Below are positions 40,844-52,758 of a DNA stretch of 64,000 nucleotides, one piece after another (position 1 is the first letter of the stretch; each line of letters starts with the position of its first letter). The translations under genes and the position numbers were made by a program. A model generated the notes under the pieces. That model ran no database searches and had not been told where the DNA came from. It saw only the letters and a list, made by a program, of their open reading frames with translations. Origin of the DNA: Adiantum capillus-veneris. Taxonomy: Eukaryota; Streptophyta; Polypodiopsida; Polypodiales; Pteridaceae. Where the stretch lies: NCBI GenBank assembly GCA_014529385.2, contig CM043957.1:71631003-71695002 (forward strand), read 5' to 3'.

Positions 40844-41898
40844 TGTCAGGTGTTGTTGAAGTGTTTATGGATTTAGCTCGGATCTAGTTCCGCCGCACAA
40901 ACACAAGGGACACTTTACTCCACTTGAAAAAACTGAATTGAACTGAAAGAAAGAGAGAGACAAGAGAGAGAAAAGAGACGACACAGGGATGTTGGATCCC
41001 AACCCTGAAGGCCTCCCTTGCTTTGTTGAAGTACTTTCTTTATTCTTGCACGAATGGTCGTACAATGACTAAATGTTGAGATGCTGATGCTAATGGGTAC
41101 TGATGCTACTGATGCTGGGTAGCACTATTTCTATGTCGAAGTCGATGACGACGACGACGACGACGACGGTGTCGTCGAGGACGACGAGGATGATGATGTC
41201 GACGACGACGACAATGATGGTGTCTACGATGTCGTCAAGAACTGAACTGCTAATGGCTGAAAACCGGTAACACTAGGTACTTCTGCTAGAGACCTGCAAC
41301 TGCGGCGAGGATCTGTAACCGCGAATGCATGGGAAACTGAAATGCAAAAATGCTAGCTAATCTTGGCTGAATGTGCAAAGCGCTGGCTTCTTTGGGCTGG
41401 AAAAAGAAACACTATGCTGATCTGCTATTGATGGTCGCAACCAGGAAGGGTGCGGTACGGCGAGGTTCAGGGCTGATCTGAAACACTGATGTCTGTGGGC
41501 TGAAAAGGTTGGTTCTTCTTTGAGAAAACGCTAGAGATCTTGAGGTGTTGCCGGTCGGGTGCCTGTCTCCTTGTGCCTCTGCTTCTTCTAAGCGCCTTAG
41601 GCCTCCTTATATATCCAAATTATGGTGGGTTGAGAAGCTATAAGAATGTCCCCATGATTTTGGAATAAAGTCATTTATAAAAATAAATGACTAATTAGAG
41701 ATGGTTCACATGCTGTCACAAGATTGGGTTCACATGGTGAAAAATACTCATGCTGTGCAAGAGAGGTATGCAACTGTGACCGGCCTGGACATGCACGTCT
41801 TGCTAGAGGCTCACAAAGGTGCCAGGCTCCGTCCGAAGCTACATGATTATACTAGACTGTGGGAGGAACATGTCCACGTAGCGCAAGTGAAGTGCGCA
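40844..41898 (-). repeat. NA-E LTR 2
   Basis: TGTCAGGTG...GCGCAAGTGAAGTGCGCA; fused at a GCGCA word to the 17-bp primer-site remnant 41899-41915. GAC-rich tract 41130-41215. Confidence 0.8.
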
Positions 41899-41915
41899 TA
41901 GAGCTCTGATACCAA

Positions 41916-42975
41916 TGTCAGGTGCAGCGGAAGTGTTTACGGATTTAGCTCGGATCTAGTACTCCGCACAGACACAAGGGACACTTTGCTCCACTTGAAA
42001 GAAGTGAACTGAACTGAAAGAAAGAGAGGGACAAGAAAGAGAAAAGAAACGACACAGGTATGTCGGGTCCCAACCCTCAAGGGCCCCCTTGCTCTGTTGC
42101 CAAAGCAAGTACTTTATTTATTCTTGCATAAATGTTGATACAATGACTGAATGGTGAGGTGCTGCTGCGGTATTGATGTTGGGTACTGATGCTACTGATG
42201 TTACTGATGCTTGGTACTATTGGTTCTATGTCGAAGTCGACGACGACGACGATGGTGTCCATGGCGACGTCAACATTTGAACTGCTAATGGCTAAAAACT
42301 GGAAACGCTAGGTACTAATGCTAGAGATCTGTAGTTGCGACGGTATTGAGGCGAGAGTTTGCAACTGCCAATGCATGCGAAACTGAAATGCAAAAATGCT
42401 AGCTGATCTGGGTTGAATCTGCTAAGCGTTGGCTGCTTTGGGCTGAAATTATAAACGCTAGGCTGATTTGCTACTGAAGGTTGATGCGACGAGGATCTGT
42501 ACCCTGGAAGCGTGCGGTATGGCGAGGTTCAGGGCTGATCTGAAAACGCTGATATCTGGCCTGAAAACGTTGGTTCTTCTTTGAGAAAACGCTAGAGATC
42601 TTGAGGTGCTGCCGGTCGGGTGCCTGCCTCCTTGTGTTTGCTTCTTCTGCTGCTTCTAAGCGCCCTAGGCCTCCTTATATATCCAAATTATGCTGGGTCG
42701 AGCAACTATAAGAATGCCACCACGATTTTTTGGAATAAAGTCACATATTAAAATAAATGACTTATTAGAGATGGTGCACATGCTGTCACAAGATTGTGTT
42801 CATATGGAAAAAAATGCTCGTGCTGTGCAAGAGAGGGCGTGCAACTGTGACCGGTGTGGAGATGCACGTCCTGCTAGAGGCTTACAAAGGTGCGAGGCTA
42901 AGTCCTAAGCTACATGATTATGCTAGACGGTGGCAGAACATGTCCACGTAGCGCAAGTGAAGTGCGCATGTGACA
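41916..42975 (-). repeat. NA-E LTR 3
   Basis: TGTCAGGTGCAGCGG...GCGCATGTGACA with an intact primer site beside it (GAGCTCTGATACCA, 41901-41914). Confidence 0.85.
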
Positions 42976-43367
42976 TCCCCCTGTTAAAGGTGAGGCACAA
43001 CTACCGAACTTTTGATGCTGACTGCTTTTGATGCATGTGGATGCCTAACCAATGAAGAATTCTCCAATGGGTGGATACTATGAATGTAGATCTGGTGCGA
43101 TGTAGACACCTACCATACGAGTTTCCAAGTAGCCTTACTACCATCGCAGAATACCAGCCTTCTTGTTGATTCTGCCTTGCGAGCAAGTACGACCACTCGA
43201 ATAGTCTTGTCGTGAAAACATTGCGGGTGAGGCTGGGAGCGGGACTTGAAGATTCATTCAGGGAAAAAAACTAGGAGAGGTTCTTTCGTTCTTGGGTACT
43301 TGAGATTCTTGGTTCTTGATGGTTCTTCTTTGAGTTCTTCCCTTGAGTTCGCGAAGCCGAAGCACGC
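42976..43367 (-). other. NA-E internal segment 3, deleted
   Basis: Polypurine tract (minus AACAGGGGGA) at 42976-42985, then a shortened internal region lacking the short ORF, and a mutated primer site (AGCTCTAATATCA) near 43371-43384. Confidence 0.7.
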
Positions 43368-43385
43368 ACAGAGCTCTAATATCAA

Positions 43386-44105
43386 TGTCAGGTGCAGTGG
43401 AAGTATTTACGGATTTAGCTCGGATCTAGTACTCCGCACAAACACAATGGACACTTTACTCCACTTGAAAGAGGAAACCCTAACCGAAGGAAAGAGAGAG
43501 ACAAGAAAGAGAAAAGAGACGACAAAGGGATGTCGGGTCCCAACCATCAAGGGCCCCCTTGGTCTGTTGCCATACAATGACTGAATGTTGAGATGCTGAT
43601 GCTAATGATGCTAATGGGTATTGATGCTGGGTACTACTGGCCCTATGTTGAAGTCGACGACGCCGACGCCGATGACGATGATGACAGTGTCGACAATGAC
43701 GACGAGATTTGAACTGCTAATGGCTGAAAACATGAAACGCTAGTTACTTCTACTAGAGATCTGCAACTGCAGTGGTACTGTGGCGAGGATTTGTTACCGC
43801 CAATGCATGCAAAGCTGAAATGCAAAAACGCTAGCTGATCTGGGCTGAATGTTCGAAGCACTGGCTGCTTTGGGCTGAAAACAGAAACGCTAGGGTGATC
43901 TTCTATTGATGGTTGATGTGGTGAGGATCTGCAACCGGGAAGGGTGCGGTACGGCGAGATTCAAGGCTGATTTGAAAACGCTGATGTCTGTGGGCTGAAA
44001 ACGATGGTTCTTCTTTGAGAAAACACGAGGTGCTGCTGGTCCGCTTGTTTGCTTGCGTCTTTGCTTTTTCTGCTTCTTCCGCTTCTTCTAAGCGTCTTAG
44101 GCCTC

Positions 44106-44182
<77 letters not shown>

Positions 44183-44466
44183 TATGCTGGGTCCAGCAGC
44201 TATAAGAATGCCCCCACGATTCTAAAATAAAGTCACTTATTAAGATAAATGGTTTATTAGAGATGGTTCACATGCTGTCACAAAACTGGGCTCACATGGT
44301 GAATAATGCTCATGCTGTGCAAGAGAAGGTAGGTGATTGTGACCAGCCTTAACATGCACCTCTTGCTAGAGGCTCACAAAGGTGCCTGGCTCAGTCCTAA
44401 GCTATTGGATCATGCTAGACTGTGGCAGAACATGTTCACGTAGCGCAAGTGAAGTGCGCACGTGAC
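43386..44466 (-). repeat. NA-E LTR 4
   Basis: TGTCAGGTGCAGTGG...GCGCACGTGAC. Contains an (AT)n tract at 44108-44178 in place of the usual TATATATCC. Confidence 0.8.
44108..44178. repeat. (AT)n microsatellite
   Basis: About 70 bp of AT dinucleotides, an expansion of a TTATATATCC word present in the other NA-E LTRs. Confidence 0.95.
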
Positions 44467-44757
44467 CCTCTCTTTTATCCAACAGTTTGACATAACTTTT
44501 TGTGGAGGGCGCTATTTAGAGCACTCCAAGATAAGAAGGGTAGCATCCTACTTGAAAGGAAATGCACGAACATGGTGGTCCACTCTTGTGCTACAAAAAG
44601 AAGCACCAACAAAGTGGCTTAAGATCAAGAGACTTTTCATTTCGGCTTGGCTCACTCGAGAGTACGAATTGACGTGATTACTGCCTGGAATGATCTTCGG
44701 ATGGTGAAGGCAACTACTGTGGATAATTATTGCAAGACATTTTGGGAAGCTTTGTCA
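44467..44757 (+). pseudogene. Gyp-2 gag fragment (G7)
   Basis: FIQQFDITFCGGRYLEHSKI, YLKGNARTWWSTLVLQKEAP and RLFISAWLTREYEL, then a frameshift and WNDLRMVKATTVDNY. It starts exactly where the NA-E array ends, so the array may have inserted into this gag. Confidence 0.8.
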
Positions 44758-45376
44758 ATCAAAGCCCTCTGTTCATCTAGCATTATCGTACGCATCTTTG
44801 TGTAGTCGAGACCGCTTCATGACTCGGTCACACCAACCTGGACATTGAATGAGATGTTGCATTCTATTAGAGTGCGAGCAATCTCCATTTTTGCAATTCG
44901 TTGCCACAGACCATCCATTCACAATAGATGGCAAGGTGGTTTGCTAAGCATGTGGGAGAGTCTCCTCTTGAACCTCATCATTATCAAGACGTGCCCTCTT
45001 GCTATCACTTGCGGGTTGGGCCGATGATTCTCAAGTACCTGTTTCAGTTGACCCTTGCACAAAAGCTTCATGATCTGAATCCTGCGTGCTCTGTGATCAT
45101 GTCACTGTTGTAGAACCCATGGCTGGAAAGTTTTCTGCAATAAGCTTGTCCCTCAACTCAAGAGGCACTTTATTACACAGTACTTTTCAAATGCTTAACT
45201 ACATGCATAGTACTGTTATGACAATCCTGATAGAATTTACATGTCCACATTCGTGTTCCTAACCCTGCTTGCCCTGGCGTTTTGACCACCTGGAGAACAT
45301 TAGTATGAAGTGCCCAATACAATTGGCGTTGCGCAGCATGTTGAGGCTTGTACAGCACGAGAGTTTTTGATTTCAT
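44758..45376 (-). pseudogene. hAT-type transposase fragment (BED finger and DUF659-like)
   Basis: Minus strand. 45173-45376 encodes a BED-type finger: TPGQAGLGTRMWTCKFYQDC, then STMHVVKHLKST; the second Cys ligand is replaced by Tyr. After a stop and a linker (SKRARLDNDEVQEETLPHM) the frame near 44795-44960 gives IAKMEIARTLIECNISFNVQ and YTKMRTIMLDEQRALID, the start of the DUF659 region found in plant hAT-derived transposases. Stops interrupt it and the catalytic C-terminus is absent. It could have belonged to an autonomous partner of MITEs such as the one at 37193, but no sequence link was shown. Confidence 0.65.
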
Positions 45377-45760
45377 GTGTCAACCTGCCAAAGATAGATG
45401 AGAACTCGCGAAAGATTTGCGAGAACGGATGATATAAGGGATAGAAATGTTGACGAGCGTAAGAGGATCACGAAGAGTTTATGGGAGAGGGTTGGACGTG
45501 GGTATATCCTCTTTGGTAAGCCTCTGTAACACTTTTCTATGGAATATGGTTTTTCTGTTATAAGTATAAAGTAGCTTGGCGCCTATAATACCCATTCGTT
45601 ATGTTGCCCTGACCACACACACATGATCAGTATCCCCGAGTTTTTTCTCTAGATGCCGTATTTTATCGGAAACGCTTGCTCATGAAGAGATTGGAGCAAG
45701 CTTATGGGAAAGAGCTTTTTTTAATTGTCATTCATCTCTCCCCCCCCTCCCCCTCCCCCT
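45377..45760. other. No gene recognised
   Basis: A C-rich low-complexity tract at 45739-45766; otherwise nothing identifiable. Confidence 0.3.
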
Positions 45761-45990
45761 CCCAAGCTTTAGTGGGTTAGAATCTCCCAATGGAATCTGG
45801 GGAGATTTCTACTCATAAAACTAGGGAAATCCAGCCAAAATAAGGTGGTCCAAGTTTGATTTAGAGGCTAATTAAAAGAAATCTACACAGATTCTTTCGT
45901 GGCTTAGGGGGAATTGGAGGAGGTGACATGTGGAGGAAAGACACAAAGGGAAGGAGAGAAAGAGGGGTGCCATGTGTGTGCACTGGGTGG
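45761..45990. repeat. Dispersed repeat R1, copy 1
   Basis: About 230 bp from CCCAAGCTTTAGTGGGTTAG to GAGAAAGAGGGGTGCCATGT; a diverged direct copy lies at 58431-58640. Family unknown. Confidence 0.8.
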
Positions 45991-46847
45991 AACGCAGAGA
46001 AATGAGAGGGCTCTGTCGATGCCGTGTTGGTTTTGAGCATCGCAGGTCAGTGCTCACACTAGCCAAGCATAAGAGTATTGATTTGAGCTTCGCAGTGTTC
46101 AATGCTTATACTAGAGCAATTAGGGATGTAGAGTGAGGGAAGCGAGCAGGGGCTAACACAGCGATGGCGAGCTAGGGGGAGGGGGGTCTTTGTGCAGAGG
46201 TGATGATGGTGACGACTTTTTTCGCTTTAGAATTGCAACATTCCTTAGAAATTTTGAGAAGAAATTATTTGAGTTTGTTGTGTAGGCCTAGTAGTATGTA
46301 TGTGTTGTCAATTTTGAAAAAAGACAAACTAAATGGAATGTGTAGAAGATTCCCAGGTTGTAAAAGCTTGAGGTTGAGGAGAGGGGAGGAAAAATCCACA
46401 ATGAGGTGCGCTCAAATTTTTTTGAGCTGGTTTATTAAGCAGAATCAGCGAGGATTCTCACATAGCTTTGAGGAAAGTTGGAAACTGCAGGGAATAGCAT
46501 GTGGAGGAGAGAGAGAGAGTGAGAGACTGAGAAAGAGGTGCCGTGCGTAATGATGAGGGCGGACACAATTTTTTTGCTGTGCTTCTCTTTGTCTCCTGCT
46601 AAGTGCATGCTTTATCAAATGGTCCTGCGGCTAAGTAAAACTAGATGCGTCTGTCTTAATTGCTCTCATTGACATGAGGTATGACAGATGCAAGGCTGAA
46701 CCGAGCAATGAAAGCATTGCGTCGTTGATTGATTATCAATTTACTGAGCTCAACCTTTGTGCCACCAACTTAACAAGATGACATGATCTAAATCATTAAA
46801 ATTTTTAGAATCAATGCATCTCATTGCTGTTTTCTTTTGCCAATACT
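45991..46847. other. No gene recognised
   Basis: Purine-rich plus strand with short frames only. Confidence 0.3.
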
Positions 46848-47215
46848 CACAATTGTGAGTGGAGAGAATTTATATTAACTTGTAAAGAATACAATTGCCC
46901 TCAAGCACTACATGTGCCTTAAGGTGGCAATCATAGCATGAGGGGCCTTAATGTAGCCACAACCGAAACCAAAACAAGGGTGCAACAAGAAGCCTCTCTA
47001 GTGGTCTAGGGAACTCAATGCATGGTGCCACTCTTTATCTTACTTGCTATCCCTCTTTTAGCTCCTACAACATGAATGAGCTCGGTGCTGAGACACACAA
47101 TATCATCAAATTGAGCCACAACCAGTTCAGCCTCAAATACTTGAAGATTCCTAGACTTTCAAATCTTCCATGTCTTCCGTATCCATTTGCAGACTTATAG
47201 CTGCCAGACCCAGCG
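46848..47215 (-). pseudogene. LINE 3' fragment D
   Basis: On the minus strand near 47150-47210 encodes VCKWIRKTWKI, matching LINE A (VCKWIRRTWKIVF). Ends (minus 3' side) in a CTCACAATTGTGAGTGGAG block resembling the 3' end of LINE B at 50038-50070. Rest is unreadable. Confidence 0.5.
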
Positions 47216-48959
47216 ATGTAGGGCATTGCTAACGAACAATTGTTGTGAATGATACGTTAATTTAGCTCTTAACAAAATAGTTTTTATAGCAAGTCATGAA
47301 AAGGTTACTGCCTACAAATATTTCCATTCTTAAGTTCAAAATGTGAAGGATTCTCTTGCTTTTATAATCTACCTTGGCTTTTGAAATGCTAGCCACTCAC
47401 AATATCCTGGTGGTTTTTATGAACAATGGTATGTTCCAAATCATATTATGATCAGAAGGATCTGTTTAAATGCGGGCTTATTGTATGATAGTCTGTAATA
47501 GCACCGAAATATGGACTTACAAGGAGCCACCAAATTAGGTTTTTGTTAACAATGTTGTGCTCTAGATTGTATTTTGACGATCTTCTATCTAGTTGTGGGT
47601 TTATTGTATGATAATATCTACAAAACCACCAAAAATTTGATTTATAAGGAGCCACCAACCTGTAAGAATGACCTGGTAGGTGATATGTTATTTTGCTTCA
47701 GTATTCTCTTCATGGGCATTGTGGCTGATTTAGATTTGAATATAGGCTTGCGTTGTATAGTAATGCTCATTGCATGACCCATTTCGTGTTTGAAAGTTGT
47801 TGGAACTTCTTCTAAATGTGTGTGTGTGATGTCATGTCAATCAATAGAGGTGATTGTGTGTGTGACAGAGGCAGGGAGGGAGGAAGAAAGGGCCTAAGAG
47901 TGCGTGTTGTGCTTGGGATAATAATGTCGTACATTGGGATAGCTTAATGAGTATGCAAAAGCTTTTGAGAAGAGCTAGCCATTGACTAGACTTTGAACAT
48001 ACCTTGGAAAGAAAGCTTCATGCTTCACATTAGGATTTGAACATTCACTTTTTTTTTTGGGGCACATCTCACATTATTAAAAATTGAAATGGATCTCCCG
48101 ATAGCTTAAAAAAGTTAAAATACTCTCATTCCATAGATGCTCTGTCGCCCTCAACCATCGCCTGCAGCCAACCTGAGATCTTACACTTTATCGATCCCAC
48201 CTAGGTGATGTCTTATCGTTTTTGCCTGCCCTTGATTGTAGACCTATTGCCCTCTCACCTACCTTTGGAACTCACCTCCAACCCTTTCCCCTACACCATC
48301 GCTACCCATTTGGTGCATTGCTCGCCTTTCAAATGCACCATCCTCTAATAGTTGTAATCTTGCAATCCTTGCGAGGACATCTACTTGTGATCAACCAGTG
48401 CCCATCGCAAACTCAAGTCATCCACATCCTATTGACATTAGTTGAGTGGCATCTTGAGGCCTTGATTCCCATGCTATTGGTAACTATGCACCCATGTTGT
48501 TCCCATTGAGGGTGGAGCCTTGGCAACACGTTTTATCAACACGCATCATTCTGTATTGCTATCGGAGTTCGCCAAGGCAGGCTAAACATGGAGGTAGCCG
48601 ACTTACAACCTTTGCTTTCTCTTGTATTCCATGCAAACCATTCGTCCCTATCACTCAACCCTTCAAATTTCACAATATTGTTGAATAATCCATTCTAATT
48701 GTCCTTTCTATTTGAAGGAATTTTTAGATGGAAATCCGAGTTTTGGGAGGCCTATATTGAGAGAGGTTATATTAATAATAGTAAACCATAACACCAACAC
48801 CATGTTAAATTTGAGCCAGGGCCATAAACATTCCACTGGAGATGATCAGGCTTGTCACTAGGAGCCCCAACTTGCATATGTCAAATCGTAAGAGACATGA
48901 CGATGAGAATTACCCTATTCCACTCTATGAGATCTTGCTTTCCCCAATCCCAATAATAG
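47216..48959. other. Unassigned sequence with a diverged tandem repeat
   Basis: 47425-47543 and 47544-47665 are two diverged ~120-bp units sharing GGGTTTATTGTATGATA and AAGGAGCCACCAA words. A T-run at 48050-48059 may be a LINE tail on the minus strand. No coding unit recognised. Confidence 0.4.
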
Positions 48960-49993
48960 TTTTCCTGTTTTTTTGCACAATCTGAGAGTAGCTGGCTATA
49001 GAGATCTTGGACGTACGCTTGATTGTTCTAGCCTTCCAAATATGGTGGAGGAACCAGAATCTAACAATCTAAGTACATATGAGAAGTGCTTGGCTTTCAT
49101 CCATTTTCCTCCAATCAACAAATTACTCTTAGAAAACTATCTTCCAAGTCCTTCGGATCCATTTGCACACCTTACTTGTGAGGCCTCTAACCTCCGAGCA
49201 CTCCATGAATAAGTGGGACAAGTCCTCTCTAGCTCGTTTTGTAATTGAGGCTTCCATATGTTCTTTGTAGACAATAGTCCCTAAGCCTCTATCCATTGCT
49301 TACCCCACTGATTGTTGAGAGGGGGGAACCAATATGCCTTGTGCATAATAATCGGTTTTGCGGTTTGAAGAAGTGGTTATGTTGTGGCCATCGCCAAGCT
49401 TTCCACTTAAAATGGGGTACTCTTACGAGAATTAAGGGATTGCCCAGTTTTTCAAAGCTCTGTTAATGAACAATCTCTCTGTGTCATTAAGGTAAATCAG
49501 GGTATCCACAAGGTTTGCCTCTTTCCAGTTCAGGTTGATGCTGTTCCACAGTTGGATCAGACTATGGAGTCCTTTGTTATTCACCTTTCTAGCAATATCT
49601 CCCTAGTACGGGTTCAAAAGTATGCCAGCAGCTTTAGAGAGCCAAGGGGACCAGAATGCTATGGAGTTTCGGAAGTATCTGGTTAACTCCCCCCACGCCA
49701 AAGCCTTTGTCACTCTGTTGCACGTGCGCACCAGCTCACCCTTAGTGCTACCCGCGGGTCTCAGGCTGATCCATTGAGGGGCTAGTAGTTTGTCATGACC
49801 GTCAATTCCTTTCTACGGTCCCCCTTCAGAGTAGAGCTTCGCCAGGTCCATCATATCATAGGTCATAATAGCCCATGCCTTGCCTTGTTGCGTAATCCAG
49901 ACCACAAACATGGTAGAAAGGGCCTCCACATGAACAACAGTGTTAAGAGGGTCCCTTTACCGTCTTGTTCTATTGGTCTAGCGACGTTCACTT
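48960..49993 (-). pseudogene. LINE A: ORF2 C-terminal region
   Basis: Minus strand: VNVARPIEQDGKGTLLTLLF, HDKLLAPQWISL-like words near 49780, ALAWGELTRYFRNSIAFWSP, WNSINLNWKEANLVDTLIYL and LFMECSEVRGLTSKVCKWIR, several frames. These align with LINE B and C and with the C-terminal zinc-finger part of plant L1-type ORF2. No catalytic domain. Upstream sequence stops at 49993 near the LINE B insertion site. Confidence 0.65.
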
Positions 49994-50000
49994 TAAATAA

Positions 50001-50018
50001 TATGCTAAGAATTTATCT
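50001..50018. repeat. Target-site duplication of LINE B, left copy
   Basis: TATGCTAAGAATTTATCT; the right copy at 52021-52038 is TATGCTAAGAATCTATCT (17 of 18 identical). Confidence 0.85.
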
Positions 50019-52020
50019 TTTTTTTTTCCCCCCAAAACTCGCAATTGTGAGTGAGTGAATTGTATTAACAACCTTAGATACATCGGTTGAGAGGGGAGCC
50101 ACCTCGCACTTAACATGGCTCGCAAGATAAACTTGGCTGCCCATGGGCGTACTAGGCCATAGTTGCACCAATTGTCTTGTTCCACTCATGCCTATTTATT
50201 GTCTTTCCCACGGTGATGAAGGTTTTCCTACTTGTATAATCTCCGTGAAATTAGCTATTTTCAGCGCTCTCAAAGATTCAATAGTTCCTAGCCTGCCACA
50301 CATGCGTGAACTAGTAGTATTTGATAATTTGTGTGTCGATGAGTAGTGGTTAGCTCTTGAACACCTTCACTCCAAAGAACAGATCGTTCTTGAAAAAGCC
50401 TATCTTATAGGTCTTTTGAACCGATTTACAAATCTTCCTTGCTAGGCCACAGATCGTCAAACACTCCTTGAAAAGGTGCAAAATGTCCTAACTATCCATT
50501 GCGAGCATTTCTATTAGGACCAATAGCCATGGCAAGGATCTTCACTCGAGTCGCCAAGGCTCCCCATAGAACTTTCACTTCTTTCAATTTCTTTGTAAAT
50601 TATTGATGCATGACTATAAGTTATATGTCCAATAGAAAGTGACATTGTTGACCCAACCATCTCTCACTGTTTGAGATTCGATTCTGACATAAGAAATTGG
50701 CTAGCCAATATAGATTTTGAGACTTGTGAACTCCTTCCACTTCCCTCCAAAAAGGGTTTAAAAGGATGCTTCCCACTTTAAACAGCCAAGGGGATCAATG
50801 GGATATGAAGTTGTGAAAGTATCTTGAAATCTTTCCCCATTCCTACATTTCCTAACTAGTTCGCTTCTTAATACCCCAAGTTTCAGATTGGACCACTGAG
50901 GGGCAAGCAACTTGTCATGTAGCTCCAGCCCTTTCCATCGACCACCTTGCATACATATTTTGGCATTGTCCATCATGGACTTCATCATAATACTCCATGT
51001 GTGATCTTGCTTTGTGATTGCCACCACAAACTTGGCAAACTGGGCCTCTGCATGAGTACTAGGGTTTATGATCGTGATCCCGCCTTGCCTGACAGGTCTC
51101 ACAAGGTAATCCCGTCTTGTACACTGCGAGGGCATCGAGTCTTTTGTGTTGTTTTTTCATAAGAATTTTTTAACTGGTTTCAAAAACTCTTTGTAGTTGC
51201 ATTTGGCTAACTTTAGTAGTGGACCATTGAAGGATATCCAAAGTATCATGAACAAGTTGATTAATTTCACTCTGCTCAGAAACGAAAGGACATACTCCCA
51301 TCTTCGCGTCTTGCTTCTTACCTTATCCAGAACCCGTGGGGATCTTTGTTTGTGTGTTACATCCATCCTTGGAGGGGCCCCTAGGTGTCGGAATACCCTC
51401 CCTTTTGATGCTACCTCACCAGACCACATTGACGGAACAAACGAGTCGTTTTCTCAGAGATAGCAATCTCGATTTTTCAATACTGCACTTTGACTCCTAA
51501 AACAGTGGCATACGTTTGCACAATCTCCATAGCCTTCCTGATCAATGGCGAGCAAGCTTTGAGGAATAGAAGGGAATCATCCGCGAACAACTTGGCGAGG
51601 ACTTGGTCGTTATTAGGAAGAGATAACCCTTGAATCTCCCTTCTAGCAGCATTGTCTTCGAGCAATGTTATCAAAGGATGAGATCCAATGGCAAACAAAA
51701 GAGGGGTGATAGGGCGTCCCTGCTTTATAAACCTAAAATGCACCCAAGATTCTCTCATTGGAGAGGAGCTTACATTGGCTACCCACACCAATGGTGCTAA
51801 CCAAGCGACTCATCTGTGGCCTGAAGCCCAACGATTTCATGACATCTTTGATGAACGACCACATGATCTTGTCATATGCTTTACCTATATTCAGCTGGAG
51901 AAAACTACACTCTTGTTTAGTGGACATTGCATAGTCTATACCAACCATTGTAGCCAAAATGTTATCATAGATGGACCTTCCTTTGATAAATCCATGCTGG
52001 TGGGGAGTGATGACTTTTTC
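50019..52020 (-). mobile_element. LINE B: 5'-truncated L1-type retrotransposon with poly(A) and TSD
   Basis: Minus strand, begins inside the RT at KVITPHQHGFIKGRSIYDNI, then TMVGIDYAMSTKQECSFLQL, NIGKAYDKIMWSFIKDVMKS, RPITPLLFAIGSHPLITLLE and catalytic AKLFADDSLLFLKA. Further: FNGPLLKLAKCNYKEFLKPV, RDYLVRPVRQGGITIINPST, GLELHDKLLAPQWSNLKLGV, then a zf-RVT-like WGALATRVKILAMAIGPN near 50510-50570 and LFKECLTICGLARKICKS. Many frameshifts. The motif A Asp (expected LDxxKAYD) reads LNIGKAYD. The 3' end is a poly(A) of about 10 (T-run 50018-50027). Confidence 0.85.
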
Positions 52021-52038
52021 TATGCTAAGAATCTATCT

Positions 52039-52362
52039 TGAAAATGAGTTATCACCAATGTGGGTATCTCAAAAGTCAGTTGCTTCTATATATATATAAA
52101 AAACCATACTCACAATTGTGGTTAACACCTATAGTCTTTTCTAAAAACAAACCTTGGAACTTGGAAGTCCCCTTGAGCGTAAATCTAATAACAAAAAGAT
52201 GTCACAAATAAGCACTCATGTCCTTATCCTCATCATTGCATATCACCATAGATACAAAGAATATGACATTTGGCTAGGAAGTAAATAAGTTCTTGGTGCC
52301 TTTATTTGGTGCTAGCTTCTATCAGTTGATTAATATGCTCATAGCGAACATATAGATGCACT
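52039..52362. other. No gene recognised
   Basis: Includes a short AT tract and an isolated ACTCACAATTGTGG word (52110-52123) like the LINE 3' end. Confidence 0.3.
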
Positions 52363-52534
52363 AAACATCATACAAATTTTTGCCAAAAGTGTGCTTACAA
52401 TGAAGGCCCCAAGCTCCAACAAGGAGACTATTGAATTGTTTTACTAGAACAAACATCGTACAAATTTTTGCCAAAAGTGTGCTTACAATGAAGGCCCCAA
52501 GCTCCAACAAGGAGACTATTGAATTGTTTTACTA
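52363..52534. repeat. 84-bp tandem duplication
   Basis: Copies 52363-52446 and 52451-52534 differ at one base (CATCATAC against CATCGTAC), separated by 4 bp. Very recent. Confidence 0.95.
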
Positions 52535-52697
52535 CATGTTTTGGTTTCCTCATCAAGTTTTTTAGGTAGCCCAAATGTATTTTATTTTCTATTATTAATA
52601 CGTGTCATATGATGAGATTGCCCATAATGTGCATATACATGCACTAGACATATGTAGAGCTACTTGCCATAGTATGAATAGTATACTACGTGTATGC

Positions 52698-52698
52698 A

Positions 52699-52756
<58 letters not shown>
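52698..52756. repeat. (TG)n(GA)n compound microsatellite
   Basis: TG repeats running directly into about 20 GA repeats. Confidence 0.95.

Positions 52757-52758
<2 letters not shown>

Larger units (their letters stand above)
38495..44466 (-). mobile_element. NA-E tandem array: internal-LTR-internal-LTR-LTR-internal-LTR
   Basis: Four LTRs (39077-40184, 40844-41898, 41916-42975, 43386-44466) share internal segments at 38495-39062, 40185-40830 and 42976-43367; a further LTR (17126-17336) lies beyond G3. LTR 41916-42975 is preceded by only 17 bp of internal sequence holding the primer site, so two LTRs are almost back to back. All units are on the minus strand. No pol gene. This is the head-to-tail form known for some TRIM-type elements, probably produced by recombination between LTRs. 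Confidence 0.85.

Noticed and set aside
46200-46550. 116-codon plus-strand frame
   Set aside because: Purine-rich composition keeps the frame open; no motif or context supports it.
48222-48509. 95-codon plus-strand frame
   Set aside because: No recognisable domain; composition similar to surrounding sequence.
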